Source: Trichoplax adhaerens
Lineage: Eukaryota > Placozoa > Uniplacotomia > Trichoplacea > Trichoplacidae
Length of the DNA: 64,000 nt
Direction of reading: 5' to 3'
NCBI RefSeq assembly: GCF_000150275.1
Contig: NW_002060955.1
Span: 1,495,225-1,559,224 of the forward strand
Part shown: positions 37,337 through 49,297 of the stretch, piece after piece
How the letters are laid out: every line of letters starts with the position of its first letter
How positions within the stretch are numbered: position 1 is the first letter of the stretch
Translations under genes and position numbers: made by a program
The notes under the pieces: generated by a model
Told to the model about the DNA's origin: nothing
The model's input: only the letters and a program-made list of their open reading frames with translations
The model's database searches: none

Positions 37337-37800
37337 TGTAGTTCTTGGTTTCACAACCCCTCAGGTTAGCAATCGTCTAACTCAAAATCTGAGTTATTAA
37401 AATTAAGCAAATCTCAAACGTGACGTAAGATTAGGCAAACAACGTATTTAATCTTAAAATGTATCCGTTTATTAATAGAAGGCTTGACAAAAGAAGAATT
37501 CATTTTTATTCCCTCTTAAAAACAGTCCTAAGTAGCCAAGATAAACCGGACAATCGACTTCGTTTCCACGATAACAATTTCCTATTATCTAATAGTTATA
37601 TTAAGGCATTACACAAAAACATCACCTAATATAGCCGACTATTGTAATCTTATGCACACATAGCAAGAATAGTGTAAGTACACCGATTCATCATCATCAA
37701 TCATGAAATTACCTTACAAGTATAATAGACTATTCTACATCTTAATGCTACCGTACTTCAATTACTGCTATAATTGACTGAAACTACTAGTGTTCATTAG
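37337..37800 (-). repeat. repeat F, copy 1 (LTR-like)
   Basis: Begins TGTAGTTCTTGG. It is homologous to 57373-57677 plus 58297-58440, through ACCCCT-AGGTT-GCAATCGT-TAACTCAAA and the distal CCGTACTTCAATTACT. Ends are not resolved. Confidence 0.55.
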
Positions 37801-37849
37801 TATGTTTAAGTAATCATATTTTCTTGCGTACGAGCAACCGTGAATCAAT

Positions 37850-40800
37850 TTTTATTTTAATAGTAGAGCAGAACTCTTTATTTGCAGAACATCTTCATTA
37901 AATAGAATACTTAACATTATATAATAAATTGCTATCACGTTAATGATAAATATCTTACTTCCAATTGCTACTGTTATCGAACTGTAATCAAAGTAAAACC
38001 TGGCAGGCAATTTGAAATTTTGGGTTAATAAACTTAAATAACTGTAATCAAGATCATTGCATAGAATAATGCTATTTGATTTCTGGCATGAAAGACGCTT
38101 TAATGAAATTGATTGGAGAAAATAATTATAAGTATATAAGCAATAGATATTACTAGTAAAATTATAGAGACAGTTCAATATACTAGAATTCTCTGCGGCT
38201 GCGTCAATAAGGCAAATATTTAGTTTCTAGATATGTTTTAGGTATCAAATTAAGAAGGGCGTATGATAAAGATGAGATGTAGATTTATATTTCAAAAATA
38301 TTACAGATGAAAGCTCCGTATGATATGGATTGTCTATTTCCGAACGTCTAATTTAAAGTAACAACCTCTTTAAAAGGTAAAAATGAATAATTTCTTAAAA
38401 TGTAAAAATAATCTTTCAATTCGCGAGGCATGATTTAATTACTGTATTAAAATCCTGCTGTATAGTGTCAGCATACCAAAGTTATTTATTGATAGTATTT
38501 AGCGAAATTCCTCAATCTACAAATTATTTATTCGCAAGGCGACGCCAATTCATTACTTATTAAATAAAAACATAAAAAGATTCCACTTTTGTATAGCCTA
38601 CGCGATATTGTTAATTACATATTGTTAGGGTAAGTTACATGCATAAAAATGATGATAAATATTATTTTTTTTACGGCCACATTAGCAGTGCAATGAGATG
38701 CATTTAATGAATTTACTACTCCTTCAATTGAATTTGAGTATAAGGGTTTCCCTTGTATAAATATAGCTAGATGATAATAACGGAGATAGGTTCAAATCAG
38801 CAGTAAGCAACTGAATAGTTTCCTGTGTTTTAAAATTGAAGAGTATCTAAGTTAATAATTGGATCGGATCAGAGGGTACTAAATATTTGCTACATATTTT
38901 TGCTGACGGAGAAATTACAATTATTCTTTTCCGAACATGTTAGAATGATTTCTCTAAGCTTTTTCATTTCATCTACTGTAGAGATTTATTCATACTGTGG
39001 CGTTTTATATACGAGCATGAAAACTCAACTAACGTCGGGTACGTCATTAAATAAATATTATACAAGAAAATCAACATTTTAAAATAATAAACACATCTAC
39101 TTATTAAGAAATAAAAATCTCCTTGGATTAAATATTAGGAGAAAATTGTCTAAGCAGATAATTTTTTACGTAACTAATTATTATAAAAGGTATAATTATA
39201 TACTAAAAACTTTTAGGGTGTAAACAGCGAAATTAAGGCATAAATTAAATAGTTGCCACATTGTGTTCTTATGTTATTTCAAATGTCATTGACTTGCCTA
39301 TCTATTATGGGTACTTTCAGCCGCCTATAAATGTTATTGATAATCAATCATAAAAGGCATTGATGAATACTTCTTAAATTACAGCAAGAATAAGATGCAT
39401 AATAAAGTTAGCTGAGTCTTTAAACTTTAGTTACCTTCACTTCAATAATTATTACTGTTACTAAAGTAATTTTAAAAGAAAAAGTGGCAATAATTTCATA
39501 TTCAGCGTTTATAAAGTGGCGATTGAAAGAAGTCAGCGAAATAAATACGTTTACTATAATCCCCGCCGTCTTAGCAGGTTAATTACGAGGCTAAGTATTA
39601 ATAAGAGCTATCCATTGACGTAAACTGCTATGGTCATATTTAATGAGAACTATCAATACAATGTACAAGGCTGTCACAATTGCAACTCTGCAATGAGGAA
39701 ATGTAGAGTAAAAGTCTATAAGTGACCACTGACTTGAACACCTTTTTACTAAAGGTTAAACATACACAGCGAAGTCCCGTAAAGATAGAACTTTTATAAG
39801 CATCGACACATCTATAATTTTCTACCACACAACTCAATTCAAACGTTCCCGTTTATATAGAAACCGTTTAATTTATAAACAACGACGGTATTATTATTAT
39901 ACCTTAGTAGGAGAGACATCATCTCGAAATGAGATGTTCCTTACATAGCTTTTCTATCAGTAAGTTCTTTTAATCCCTTATTCATCTTAATCTAAGCTTA
40001 TATGTTGTCTAATTCAACTATCAATAGCTAGAAGTTGAATAATATTACTACTATCTACACATAATAAAATCAACATCAAATATGTAATAAACTATCACAA
40101 ATAATATCCACGTTAATATATTACTTATCTTACCTAACACTACAAATATGGATGTTCTCGATATTGGCTACTAATGTACTTATTCAACTATCTTAACGGT
40201 AAGGTAGACCATAATTAAGGCCCATCTCTAACTGATTTATTAACAAAGTAATCGAAATTTTGTAAAACAAGAACAGTAAATATCACTAAAATATCGCTTA
40301 TCAGAAAATAAGGATATGATATCCTAAGCAGCGATTCAGCTAATCCTAATATTTCTACTATAAAAATTATAAATGTGCTTAAGAGTAATATTTTCAATTG
40401 TCAATATTCGTTCCGGTATAACACATTTACATATGCAATTGATTGTCAATAATCGATAAGCTTTCGATATCAGCATGTTACGACTACAAGGACGTGTTTT
40501 GTAGTTAGGATTTCGATAGAGCATAAATCTTAATATTGTCATCATTACGGTTAGTACTTGCTAAAAAAATAAAGGTAATATCTTAGAATGTCATTCTTTT
40601 AAAATTTATTATTAATTGAATCTTTCGTAATAATATTTTGATCTAATACTGTAATCTGTAAACGAATTTTATCTCGTTGTTTATTGCATCCTATCATAAA
40701 TAACTTCTAATTCTTGCTAACACAATCAGAAAAATTTATTATATGCTGAAACAAGACTAATTCAAATGATTAAATTTTAAATTCGTCTTTGTTTATGATT

Positions 40801-41660
40801 ATAATTGAAATCGTTTCTGCTCTTATGTCTTTTCAAGCATCTCAATTTAAATAAATCTTGTGAACAGCATTAATTGTAATTAATACTAAAGAGGTCTCTA
40901 GTGTTCCATTCGTAACCAAATTCTAAACTGGAGAAACTCGATAAACAAACCTTATATTGTTGTAAATCTTATTGGATTTTACTATCGTTAATTGCAAAGC
41001 ACACTTTCGACAGCAGCAATAATATTGAGAGGTGATGGAATATTAAAGCATTGCAGCGAAAGTAGGTTCTTTACCACTAACTGTTGATGGTATACGATAG
41101 CCTGTACCGAAATACCTTAAAGAAATCCTTTCCTGTCATAGGTAAACTGGTAGTCTTCAATCCATTGAATTTTGGCCATAAAGTATAACTTTGTTATTGC
41201 CAATAGCTACGTCAGATCGATGCTGCTGAATTAAAATTATAATATCTTATTTTATTCTTTAAAGAGATTACATGGTCGTAGGGTTAACATTTAAAAGATG
41301 CCTAACTGATTGTTAACATACTAATTAGAATATAACGCCCTTAGACAGATACTTGTATTGCATTGATCGTTGTTATATACTCTGTATTTTTAGACCTAAT
41401 CCAAAGTAATTTGACCAAGCAAAATTTTTTAGCAAAGAATATTTACTAATTATATCCACCATTTTAAGATGATCTAAATAAGTTGACTTCACATGACTAA
41501 TGATTTGCATTTATTTAAATAAGCTAGCTATATAACTACTCTTAGATCACCTAATTGAAGATATTAAACGTACTTTGGTGTACAATATACGTATTCATCA
41601 AGATACGGCATTTTCATGCCTATGTTTACCGTTTGATAATAAGAAGATCGGACGAGGCAA
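37850..41660. other. gene-free, nothing recognised
   Basis: About 3.8 kb upstream of the 41.7 kb receptor. The 108-codon minus-strand frame at 37852-38178 starts with TTG and is compositionally ordinary; I do not regard it as a gene. Confidence 0.4.
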
Positions 41661-41667
41661 AAGAATT

Positions 41668-41700
41668 TATATAAATTGAGTTTACATTATACTCTCAGAC
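41668..41700 (+). promoter_or_regulatory. TATA box plus initiator of the 41.7 kb GPCR
   Basis: TATATAAA at 41668-41675 is followed by TCAGAC, whose A (41697) is 29 bases downstream of the first T. That is the canonical TATA-to-initiator spacing. The predicted transcript would begin 15 bases before the ATG at 41712. No other receptor in the window has an equally clear core promoter. Confidence 0.55.
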
Positions 41701-41711
41701 TTCTATAAATT

Positions 41712-42788
41712 ATGAATCAATCAAACCCGAATCTAACCCTAAGTAAATTTTATGCTACCTTATACTCTTATGCATCCGTTTCAGCAATTCCGTTATCTGT
41801 GATAGGTGTTATAGCTAATATATTTTTGTTGTATATTTTCATCTCAGATAAATATTTTAATAAAATAACATATCGCTTGATGCTGGTATCAGTAGTGTCT
41901 GACATAATTTCTTCCATTACCACAATTTGTGCATACATACAAATTGCGGGATATTTTCTTAACTACAGTTCAAGTATACTTATGTGTAGAATAGTATTTT
42001 TTATTACTCTGAATTCTTACGGAATATCTATGATGAATTTGTGTTTAATTGCAATTGATAGATATTTTGTGATCGTTAAACCAATGCAGGCTTTCTATCG
42101 AATTCAAAAATTGAAAGTAATCGTCACAAGCGAGATTCTAGTTTGGATTCTATCATCGATAGTTAATTTTCCCTTATTACTCATTGTTAGAAGTCATAAA
42201 GCTGATAATTATATGTGTGAATTTGCCGAAATGAATACTATTCTATCTATTTATTTTATCGTTTTTGATATTATCCTCTATATTATTCCTTCAATTATTA
42301 TTGTCCTTATTTATTGGCAAATTATCAAACATCAGCAAAGTTATTTACAACCAGGACAAACGCTGCAGCAAGATTCAGAACATCTTTTTAAAAAGAAAAA
42401 ATTTATTCGCATGCTGATAAGTATAACTCTGTGCTATATTCTGACTACTTGGCCATTTTTTGCAACTGTGTTTGGAGTAGCTGTAACAAAAGCATCACTA
42501 TTGAAACTACGTGAACAAAGCACGATATCATTTCTTTTAGCATTCTTCTCCTATCCAGCAACAACAAGTATCACCGTACTAAATCCCTTTATCTATTTTA
42601 AGTTCGATTGCAATATTCGAAATAAAGCTTTACAACTATTACGAAGAGTTAATATATCATCAAACGAAAATTCTATTACTCCTAAACCAAGTCATATTAC
42701 TGTGTCTTCATCTAAACAATCCAGCCGCAAAAATTCAGCAAACATAATCCATACTTCCAAACTGAATATTCATATGCTTGCTAAATAA
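41712..42788 (+). CDS. class A (rhodopsin-like) GPCR, intronless, NPxxY type
   Basis: A full-length 358-residue receptor, the longest of the cluster. Sequons are NQS at residue 2 and NLT at residue 7. Helices lie near 24-46, 56-79, 92-118, 134-157, 178-202, 231-258 and 273-297. Landmarks are N36, D64, C92 with C169, D116-R-Y118 (FVIVKP), W145, P193, T-T-W247-P248 and N291-P-F-I-Y295. TM7 carries the SYPATTSIT stretch shared with the 54.9 kb gene, its closest relative by eye. The C-tail (about 300-358) is Ser/Thr-rich with an RKNS stretch, a plausible kinase/arrestin region. The tail is longer than in the paralogues and accounts for the extra length. A TATA box and initiator lie immediately upstream, giving a leader of about 15 bases. 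Ligand and G-protein coupling cannot be inferred from motifs. Confidence 0.95.
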   Translation: MNQSNPNLTLSKFYATLYSYASVSAIPLSVIGVIANIFLLYIFISDKYFNKITYRLMLVSVVSDIISSITTICAYIQIAGYFLNYSSSILMCRIVFFITLNSYGISMMNLCLIAIDRYFVIVKPMQAFYRIQKLKVIVTSEILVWILSSIVNFPLLLIVRSHKADNYMCEFAEMNTILSIYFIVFDIILYIIPSIIIVLIYWQIIKHQQSYLQPGQTLQQDSEHLFKKKKFIRMLISITLCYILTTWPFFATVFGVAVTKASLLKLREQSTISFLLAFFSYPATTSITVLNPFIYFKFDCNIRNKALQLLRRVNISSNENSITPKPSHITVSSSKQSSRKNSANIIHTSKLNIHMLAK

Positions 42789-43696
42789 TTTCTAAATAGC
42801 ATCAACGATATATTTAGATCAAGGAATGCAAATATTTCTGTCGCAAAACATTTTCATTATAAATTCATAGCTATAGCTTAGTCCTTAATAAGCAGTTCTA
42901 ACAGAAGTCCATTGTAAGTCTTATAAGATCATTAAAATTAAAGAATATTAAATGCTGTATAAGTAATAGATGTTAACTTGCTATAGAGACTTGATACTAC
43001 ATCATTTATGTTTATCACAAGTATTTTGTTAGTGCGTTGTGAACATTTATTTTAGTCGTGTTAAGTAGGTTATTAATGGAGGCGGTATGTGTAAATGATA
43101 AAATTAGTATATTGAGTATTATAATTATTATAGTTGCTTTCAAGTGACTACGGTTAACACATTAGCTGTAAATAAGGATTCATTAGAATTCCTTAAATTG
43201 ATTGGTTTTGTAATCTAACACTGTTAAATAACTCGTTTATCTATTTGACTTATACTAATTTCTGTTTTGAAGCCCCATAGTAAGCCTATGAGGAAAGTAA
43301 CGAATATTTGCTTTCATTGATAGTGTGCACGAAGGTTGTAGTGCCACAACTATAAAAGGACATGGCAGATTACTGCAATTTTAATCTTATTTTGTTTGAT
43401 TTCATTAATCAACAATCTTAATAAACTATAGTATTTTTTTATCCCTTCGGAGTGATCTCGCTGTGAGACCGTCAAGCACTCTGATCCCAACCAACTGATC
43501 GTTGAAGAAGGCAATTGTTTACGGTAGAACTGGGCAAATTCTACACTTGCTTAGCAGTAGAAATAAGCCTATGAATTATGCTTTGAAAAACCGAAACGAT
43601 GCGGTCGAGTAAAGATAAATTAAAGTTTATTATAGATTGGTAATTTAAGAATTCCAAAAACGACCTAATTATATATTCTCGTTTCAAATTGATATT

Positions 43697-44060
43697 TGTA
43701 ACGAGAAACAGTCAAAACCATCATAGAAATTATACGCCGTAAATCTACTATCAGGTTTGTCCTCCCTTGCATTTACCTACAATACGATTCTAACTACTTA
43801 AAATTCCAAATCGCCAGGAGGAACACTTACACAACACTAATCTCTCTTAGATATAAGTGAAGCCAAACTTTATTCAAAAAACCATTCAATTCATAGTAAA
43901 TCAGCGTGAAAATTGTTTACTAATTTATAGATAACATTGCAAAACTATGCATTTATCTTTTAAAAATATGTATAGCATCATATATAAATTAAGGAAAAGC
44001 ACGTTCCTAGGTAAGTTATCTTATAGAAAGTATATTACGATAGTTATGCAAAAGTTACTT
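43697..44060 (-). mobile_element. LTR-like element, family L, copy 2
   Basis: Diverged partner of 23640-24012, starting TGTAACGAGAAAC. The right boundary is unclear. No target duplication identified. Confidence 0.4.
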
Positions 44061-44596
44061 CCTAACTATCGCTAAGTCCATTATCTGTTTTATAATGTCA
44101 AAATGATTAAAAATAACAACGATGCGTCTCTACCACAAGTACGATGCCTGATTTTTATTAGAAATAGTCGATGATTTACTGGAAGTAGCATGAAATTATT
44201 GCTTGGTACTACCCATTTATTCATCTGGACTTAGAATTAAATCTTCTTTACAAGACAGGCCACAGCAAATGCAAAACGAACGCCTCTCACTATCATCATA
44301 TCATCGGTTATCGCAAGAATTTGAAATAATAGAATTTTCTCATGAATTATAAGACATGAAAGCTAATTTTCTTTTTGATATTATATTGTACATAATAAGC
44401 CAGTAGCATTAGTAGCTGTAAATTTAATATTCATTTATAGTGATTATTCAGTATTTCTTTTATTTATGTACTAGTACTGAAGCTCTTAAACTTAAATATG
44501 CGACATTTTGTTATTTTATACTACACTAATAAATAAATGTTATTAACAATTAATAAAATCTTAATTACTAATTACAAAGGCTAATGCTACAATTAA

Positions 44597-44621
44597 TTGA
44601 CGGAGTCTGTACTCCGTCACA
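44597..44621 (-). mobile_element. U3-end hairpin of an LTR-like element
   Basis: ACGGAGT-CTGT-ACTCCGT is a perfect 7-bp stem with a 4-base loop, followed by CACA. Read in reverse it begins TGTGACGGAG, like the other U3 starts. The body would extend left; its far end was not found. Confidence 0.4.
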
Positions 44622-44996
44622 AGTGCATACTAGCAAAATCGCTTTTATGGAATAATTGATAGTTTCTGTATGTTATGCTATCTTTCTATTTCATTTATTG
44701 CCTTTAAAATTCCTATAACTGAGCGCTTATATATAAATACAGCCCTAAATTATTTTAAGAATATAATTATAGGATAGTATAAAACTAGATTAATTGAGAC
44801 TGTAATGGTAAGATTGTGTAAATATTTATTTGTAGACGATTGCAACATGTATTTCTACTAAGGTATTTCTATTTAAGATTCTGAGATATAAATAGAATGC
44901 GTTAATTAAGCCATTACCATGAGATTCTTATATGCTGTAACTAGCAGTGTGGATTAATGATCGCGAGATACGAAACTTATAACTGCTCTTGAGACT

Positions 44997-45546
44997 TGTG
45001 ATATATACCAATCACGAAATTCCAAATTTTAGAAAAATAAGGGCTTTATTGAATCTTATACAAAGATTAACTACACAGCTCTACTCTAACCGAATACTAC
45101 TTCTAAAGACTTCTAGAACGAACTAACAGAATAATCTAAAGTTGCATGCTTTTATACTTTTCGTAGCATTCGCAGCTACAATCCGCATGGCAACCTTTTA
45201 CCTTATTTTACACATAGTTAAATTATTCTTAGTAAGACTATTCTACTGCGGACCATCACTAATCCAATATGGATACGACTACAGTACTTACGTAGACATT
45301 ATTCACACCAGCCAAAGTACAATGAATTAACCATATCCTAATATATGATTTACAGTTTTATTTTTACCTATAGCCTTATTAGTAACTCAACACCTTACTG
45401 TATATAGTCATCTGTACTCTAGCATAGAGTCTCTACCACTACAGTCTATAGTTACAGCTACCAAATATCTCTTAGGATAAATATCTACCGTACATTATAC
45501 TACACATGGCTAACAGTCTACAATCACAATACTAAGTTACATTACA
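44997..45546 (-). mobile_element. solo LTR, family A
   Basis: 550 bp, TGTGATATATACC...ATTACA, with a perfect AGACT duplication at 44992-44996 and 45547-45551. Sense TATAAAAG lies at 45149-45156 and AATAAA at 45045-45050. The frame at 45142-45330 is antisense. Confidence 0.85.
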
Positions 45547-46374
45547 AGACTTCATCACTAAAATAGGATGGTGTAGCTAAAATATCATTCCGTAAGTAAT
45601 TGAAGATTAATGAAGAATTTGAGTGATAATACAGATTTTCTAACTGTACCTAAATAATCCTTGGTAGTTGCATAGCAAATCCAATTTATGTAATAAAGTG
45701 CACTTTGCAAGAAACTGAAGTTCTTTCTTTAGTATTAACACTTAATCGCAACATTATATTTCAAATATCAGTGTGCCATTCTTAAACTTTAATTTCATAT
45801 CTCTTCATATATTGATAAGTCTCTCATCTAATGGATATCCATATTTATATTATTCAAACCACGTCAACACTTGATAGAATTAGGTTAGTGGCTAGCAACT
45901 TTCTTATTTCTAGAATAGTACAGTATCTTTTTTGTTGATAGATTTTTATCATAGAGATATCAAAATGATTTCTTAATCACATTAGATCAAATTAAAATCC
46001 TACTCCTAACTTTAAGCCTCAATACTTTCTCATCATATAAGATGAACTCTATTAGGTGAATAAAAGAGTTCGGTTTTAATGTTGTGAGATAAAAGGAATA
46101 ATTCCCTTAGTCTAGCATATATAATTCTACAATGATTAATATCATAAATAGATTATTGCGCTATCAGACGCAATAGCCTGTTTTTGTAATATTATTCATA
46201 CTTGTTGCAAATGCTATGTAACAATTTAACATTTTCATTATGTCTACCCATAATAATCAAAAGTAATTTTACTAATACTATGAATAAGTCTGTTTTCATA
46301 TAATAGAAACCCTGTCATGCGTGAAAGATTTGGAGTTCTAAAGTTTAGTACGGTTGTTATTTAAATAATCTTGC

Positions 46375-46472
46375 TATAAAAAGGTCGACAAGAGTCTTTT
46401 GTTACTTCAGCTTGGCAGCCGTCTATTTTAGTTGCGAGTTAGCTGGTTTGCATTATTTATTGAGCTGCGACA
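46375..46472 (+). mobile_element. LTR-like promoter and 3' end fragment
   Basis: TATAAAAAGG at 46375 and TTCAGC about 34 bases downstream are followed by an end reading GCTGCGACA at 46472. Resembles the promoter-to-end portion of family G but no second copy is in the window. Confidence 0.3.
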
Positions 46473-47058
46473 TAAATTGGAAGTAATTATGATAAGTTTA
46501 GTTTCAATTTACGAACTTCACTACAAGGACTCTAAATTTGAGCGATGAAAAGTTAAATTTTGAGGCTGCAGATATGTTGCTATATCCGTAGTTGAGATAG
46601 AAAAGTAAATAAGCTAACTACCAGTTACAACCTAGCTTACTAAAGAATTAGAGCAGGTACTCCAAAAATTGTCAGCACGAATAGAAATCATTGAAATACG
46701 AAATAATAGACGATACTGACTGAATAGTACAATTTACACTAATAATAAGGAGACTCATAAAACGATATAAAATGAGAAAAATTCGGGTATATTCTTACCT
46801 GTATAAGGTGTTCACATACGTTTTTACCTATATGAGAAAATACATAGAAAAGTCCTTATTTGGAATACATTTCCCATACGTAATGCTTATAAGTAACTAC
46901 ATATGAATGAATACCAGTTCTTGTATTAAATTATACAAGTAGTTTTAAAACATTTGGCCAAATTAAAGACAAACATTCAGACAAATGCTAACTTTATTCA
47001 CTCATTCATTGAATTTAGCCACATCACAATACATCAGCAGAAATTCGAAATACAAATT

Positions 47059-47485
47059 TGTCACAAACCAGCTTCGTGACAAGGATAACGTAAAACAAAT
47101 CTCTAAATTACTATAGTCTCCGGGATTCAGTATCCCTACTCACAAGAATTTAGACGCCTTTGATTCTACGTTAAAACAACTATACAATTGAGAACTGCTT
47201 TATTCAACTATCTGACGGGCTTATATACCCTTCTACAGCAGCTAACATTCACAAGTCATCTTATAAAAATACTTAGGTGAGATAACTAGTTTTTCACAGT
47301 CGGACTACAATATGTCCATTCACAGAATCATTTCAGTGCACATTACAGCACAGCATTAAATTTACTGTAACACATTTATAATTAGAGTAATTCCTATAGT
47401 AAATAACTAGTTGTAATATAATATCACTATATTATATTAACCAAATTTAGATAGCTATTTCTTCACGGTAGTTCGTACCGTAACA
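47059..47485 (-). mobile_element. solo LTR, family D
   Basis: 427 bp, TGTCACAAACC...ACCGTAACA, with a perfect AAATT duplication at 47054-47058 and 47486-47490. Sense TATATAAG lies at 47220-47227 and AATAAA at 47199-47204. The U3 end carries the hairpin ACGGTA-GTTCG-TACCGT. Confidence 0.85.
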
Positions 47486-47577
47486 AAATTATAAAACAAA
47501 ATCATTTTAAGTCCTAATACCGAAAATATTTTCTATAGCAAATTATGATGATATTATCAACCTAATTTATATAGCCA

Positions 47578-48128
47578 TGTCACAACGTCGTTTGCGGCAC
47601 AAGTAACTGATTTTATTCCTAGCGTAACCGCTCTACCGTAACCGCTCTACCGTAATATACCGTTTCTAATAAGCTTCACTAAGTCGACCAGTTCAGTATA
47701 AGACCTTATTCAGCAATGAGTATATCCAGATAACTTCATAAATCCTCTTTATTCGAACGATAGAATATACTACTAGGCAATGTAATATCAGAACTCCTTC
47801 TATGATTAAAGGCACGCTCTTATATACCTGTGCCAGTTTCTATCGGCATAATTCTATTTACAATATACTTGATTTTGTATAATATATATTTATGATAGTC
47901 AGTATAGAATAAATATCTGTAAATTAATATTAAGTGTTTACCACTCTTACTCCAATTAACAAATCAACTTGACTTGTTACTTAAAAACTCACTAATCAAG
48001 TGTGACAACCTTTTTCACACATTCATTAATGGAAATCCATTAACGACTTAACATATCACAACTCTACTTAAGAAAAAAATATGAATAAATATCTTTTTTT
48101 TTATTTACGGTAATGATGAACCGTAACA
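47578..48128 (-). mobile_element. solo LTR, family E, copy 2
   Basis: 551 bp, near-identical to 14552-15086, with a perfect AGCCA duplication at 47573-47577 and 48129-48133. Contains a 14-bp tandem duplication (TAACCGCTCTACCG) at about 47628-47655 that copy 1 lacks. TATATAAG at 47819-47826 (minus strand). Confidence 0.87.
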
Positions 48129-48168
48129 AGCCACAAAGAATTAAATACGAAAATTGTAAGAATCCAGC

Positions 48169-49292
48169 TGTTACAGTGTTATACTCAGCAATATCAAGAT
48201 TATAGTTGAAACATCTATGTTAGGATGATTTTGTTGATTTATCCTTATAAAAAGAGTTTCTAATTTAGATATGTGATATTTAAATATAGCACTAGCTTTT
48301 ATGGCGATACATACAACCTACTGAAATTAGTAGTTTATTTAGGGAATCTAGAGTAATCTTCTTACAATTCAAATCACTGTGATTGTAATTTACTTATGGT
48401 AGATTGTAGATTATCGTACAAATGTTCCGGGATGGGACATATTGTAATCTGACAATTTTATATTAGTCATTCAACGTCTATGTTCGTAAATACTGCTGTC
48501 TCTTCATTAGGTAGAACTAGATAAAATTAGCTTTTGATTTATTATCAGGCTTCAACTTCAATATTACTAACTAGGATGTCTTTGCTATTGTAAAAGAGTA
48601 TATGAATGCGATTAATCGTTGTCACAAAACAGCTTTGCGACAAAATATCGTAATGTACGATCAATAAGTCAATTCCTTGAACCACGTATCAAGGAACGAT
48701 ATCTGCACTATCAGAAACACTTTGGAATCATTCACTGAATTAGATATTAATTTTAGCTACTGCTCCCTTAATGCAGACAACAGTATTTACGAACATAGAC
48801 ATATGATGACTAATGCAGAATAGTCAGATTACGATATTTCCTATCACGAAACATTTTCACGATAATTTACAATCTACTATAAGTAAGTTACAATCACAAT
48901 GATTCGAACTGTAAGTAGATGATTTGAATTCCCGATTGTAACTATTAATTTCAGTATATGTATATATGTCACTGTCATAAAAAGTCAGTGCTATATTAAA
49001 ACACAGTATATCCAAATTAGAAGTTAACTAAATAAGGATAGGCTAACAGAATTATCCTAACATAAATATTGTTACTCTGATACACTGTAAAACACTGTTA
49101 CAATCGTATAATAAAATTAGTTCTTATGATAAGTGTTTAACGTAAGATACGAGGCGTCTAAGTCTTTTTGTAGTCTACTAGTATAGGAAAAGTGTCCCTG
49201 AAAGAGTAGATACTGCTCCCTGATTCGTGGTTCAGGGAATCAACTGTTTGATGGTGCATTACCTTATCTTGTTACTAAGCTGTTTTGTAACA
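48169..49292 (+). mobile_element. solo LTR, family B, interrupted by a younger family B copy
   Basis: The outer element runs TGTTACAGTG to TTTTGTAACA with a perfect CCAGC duplication at 48164-48168 and 49293-49297. The body is split by an inverted copy at 48620-49102. Removing that copy and one ATCGT gives a continuous family B sequence at the position where the other copies read ATATATCGTG. Confidence 0.85.
48620..49102 (-). mobile_element. nested solo LTR, family B, internally deleted
   Basis: Inserted in opposite orientation in the outer family B element with a perfect ATCGT duplication (48615-48619 and 49103-49107). At 483 bp it lacks about 150 bp relative to the full copies, from the GCTCTACTAGCAGAC region through the TATA box. 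It therefore has no recognisable promoter. Confidence 0.85.
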
Positions 49293-49297
49293 CCAGC

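Noticed and set aside
37852-38178. 108-codon minus-strand open frame
   Set aside because: Starts with TTG, no domain, ordinary AT-rich composition and no exon signals; most likely chance.
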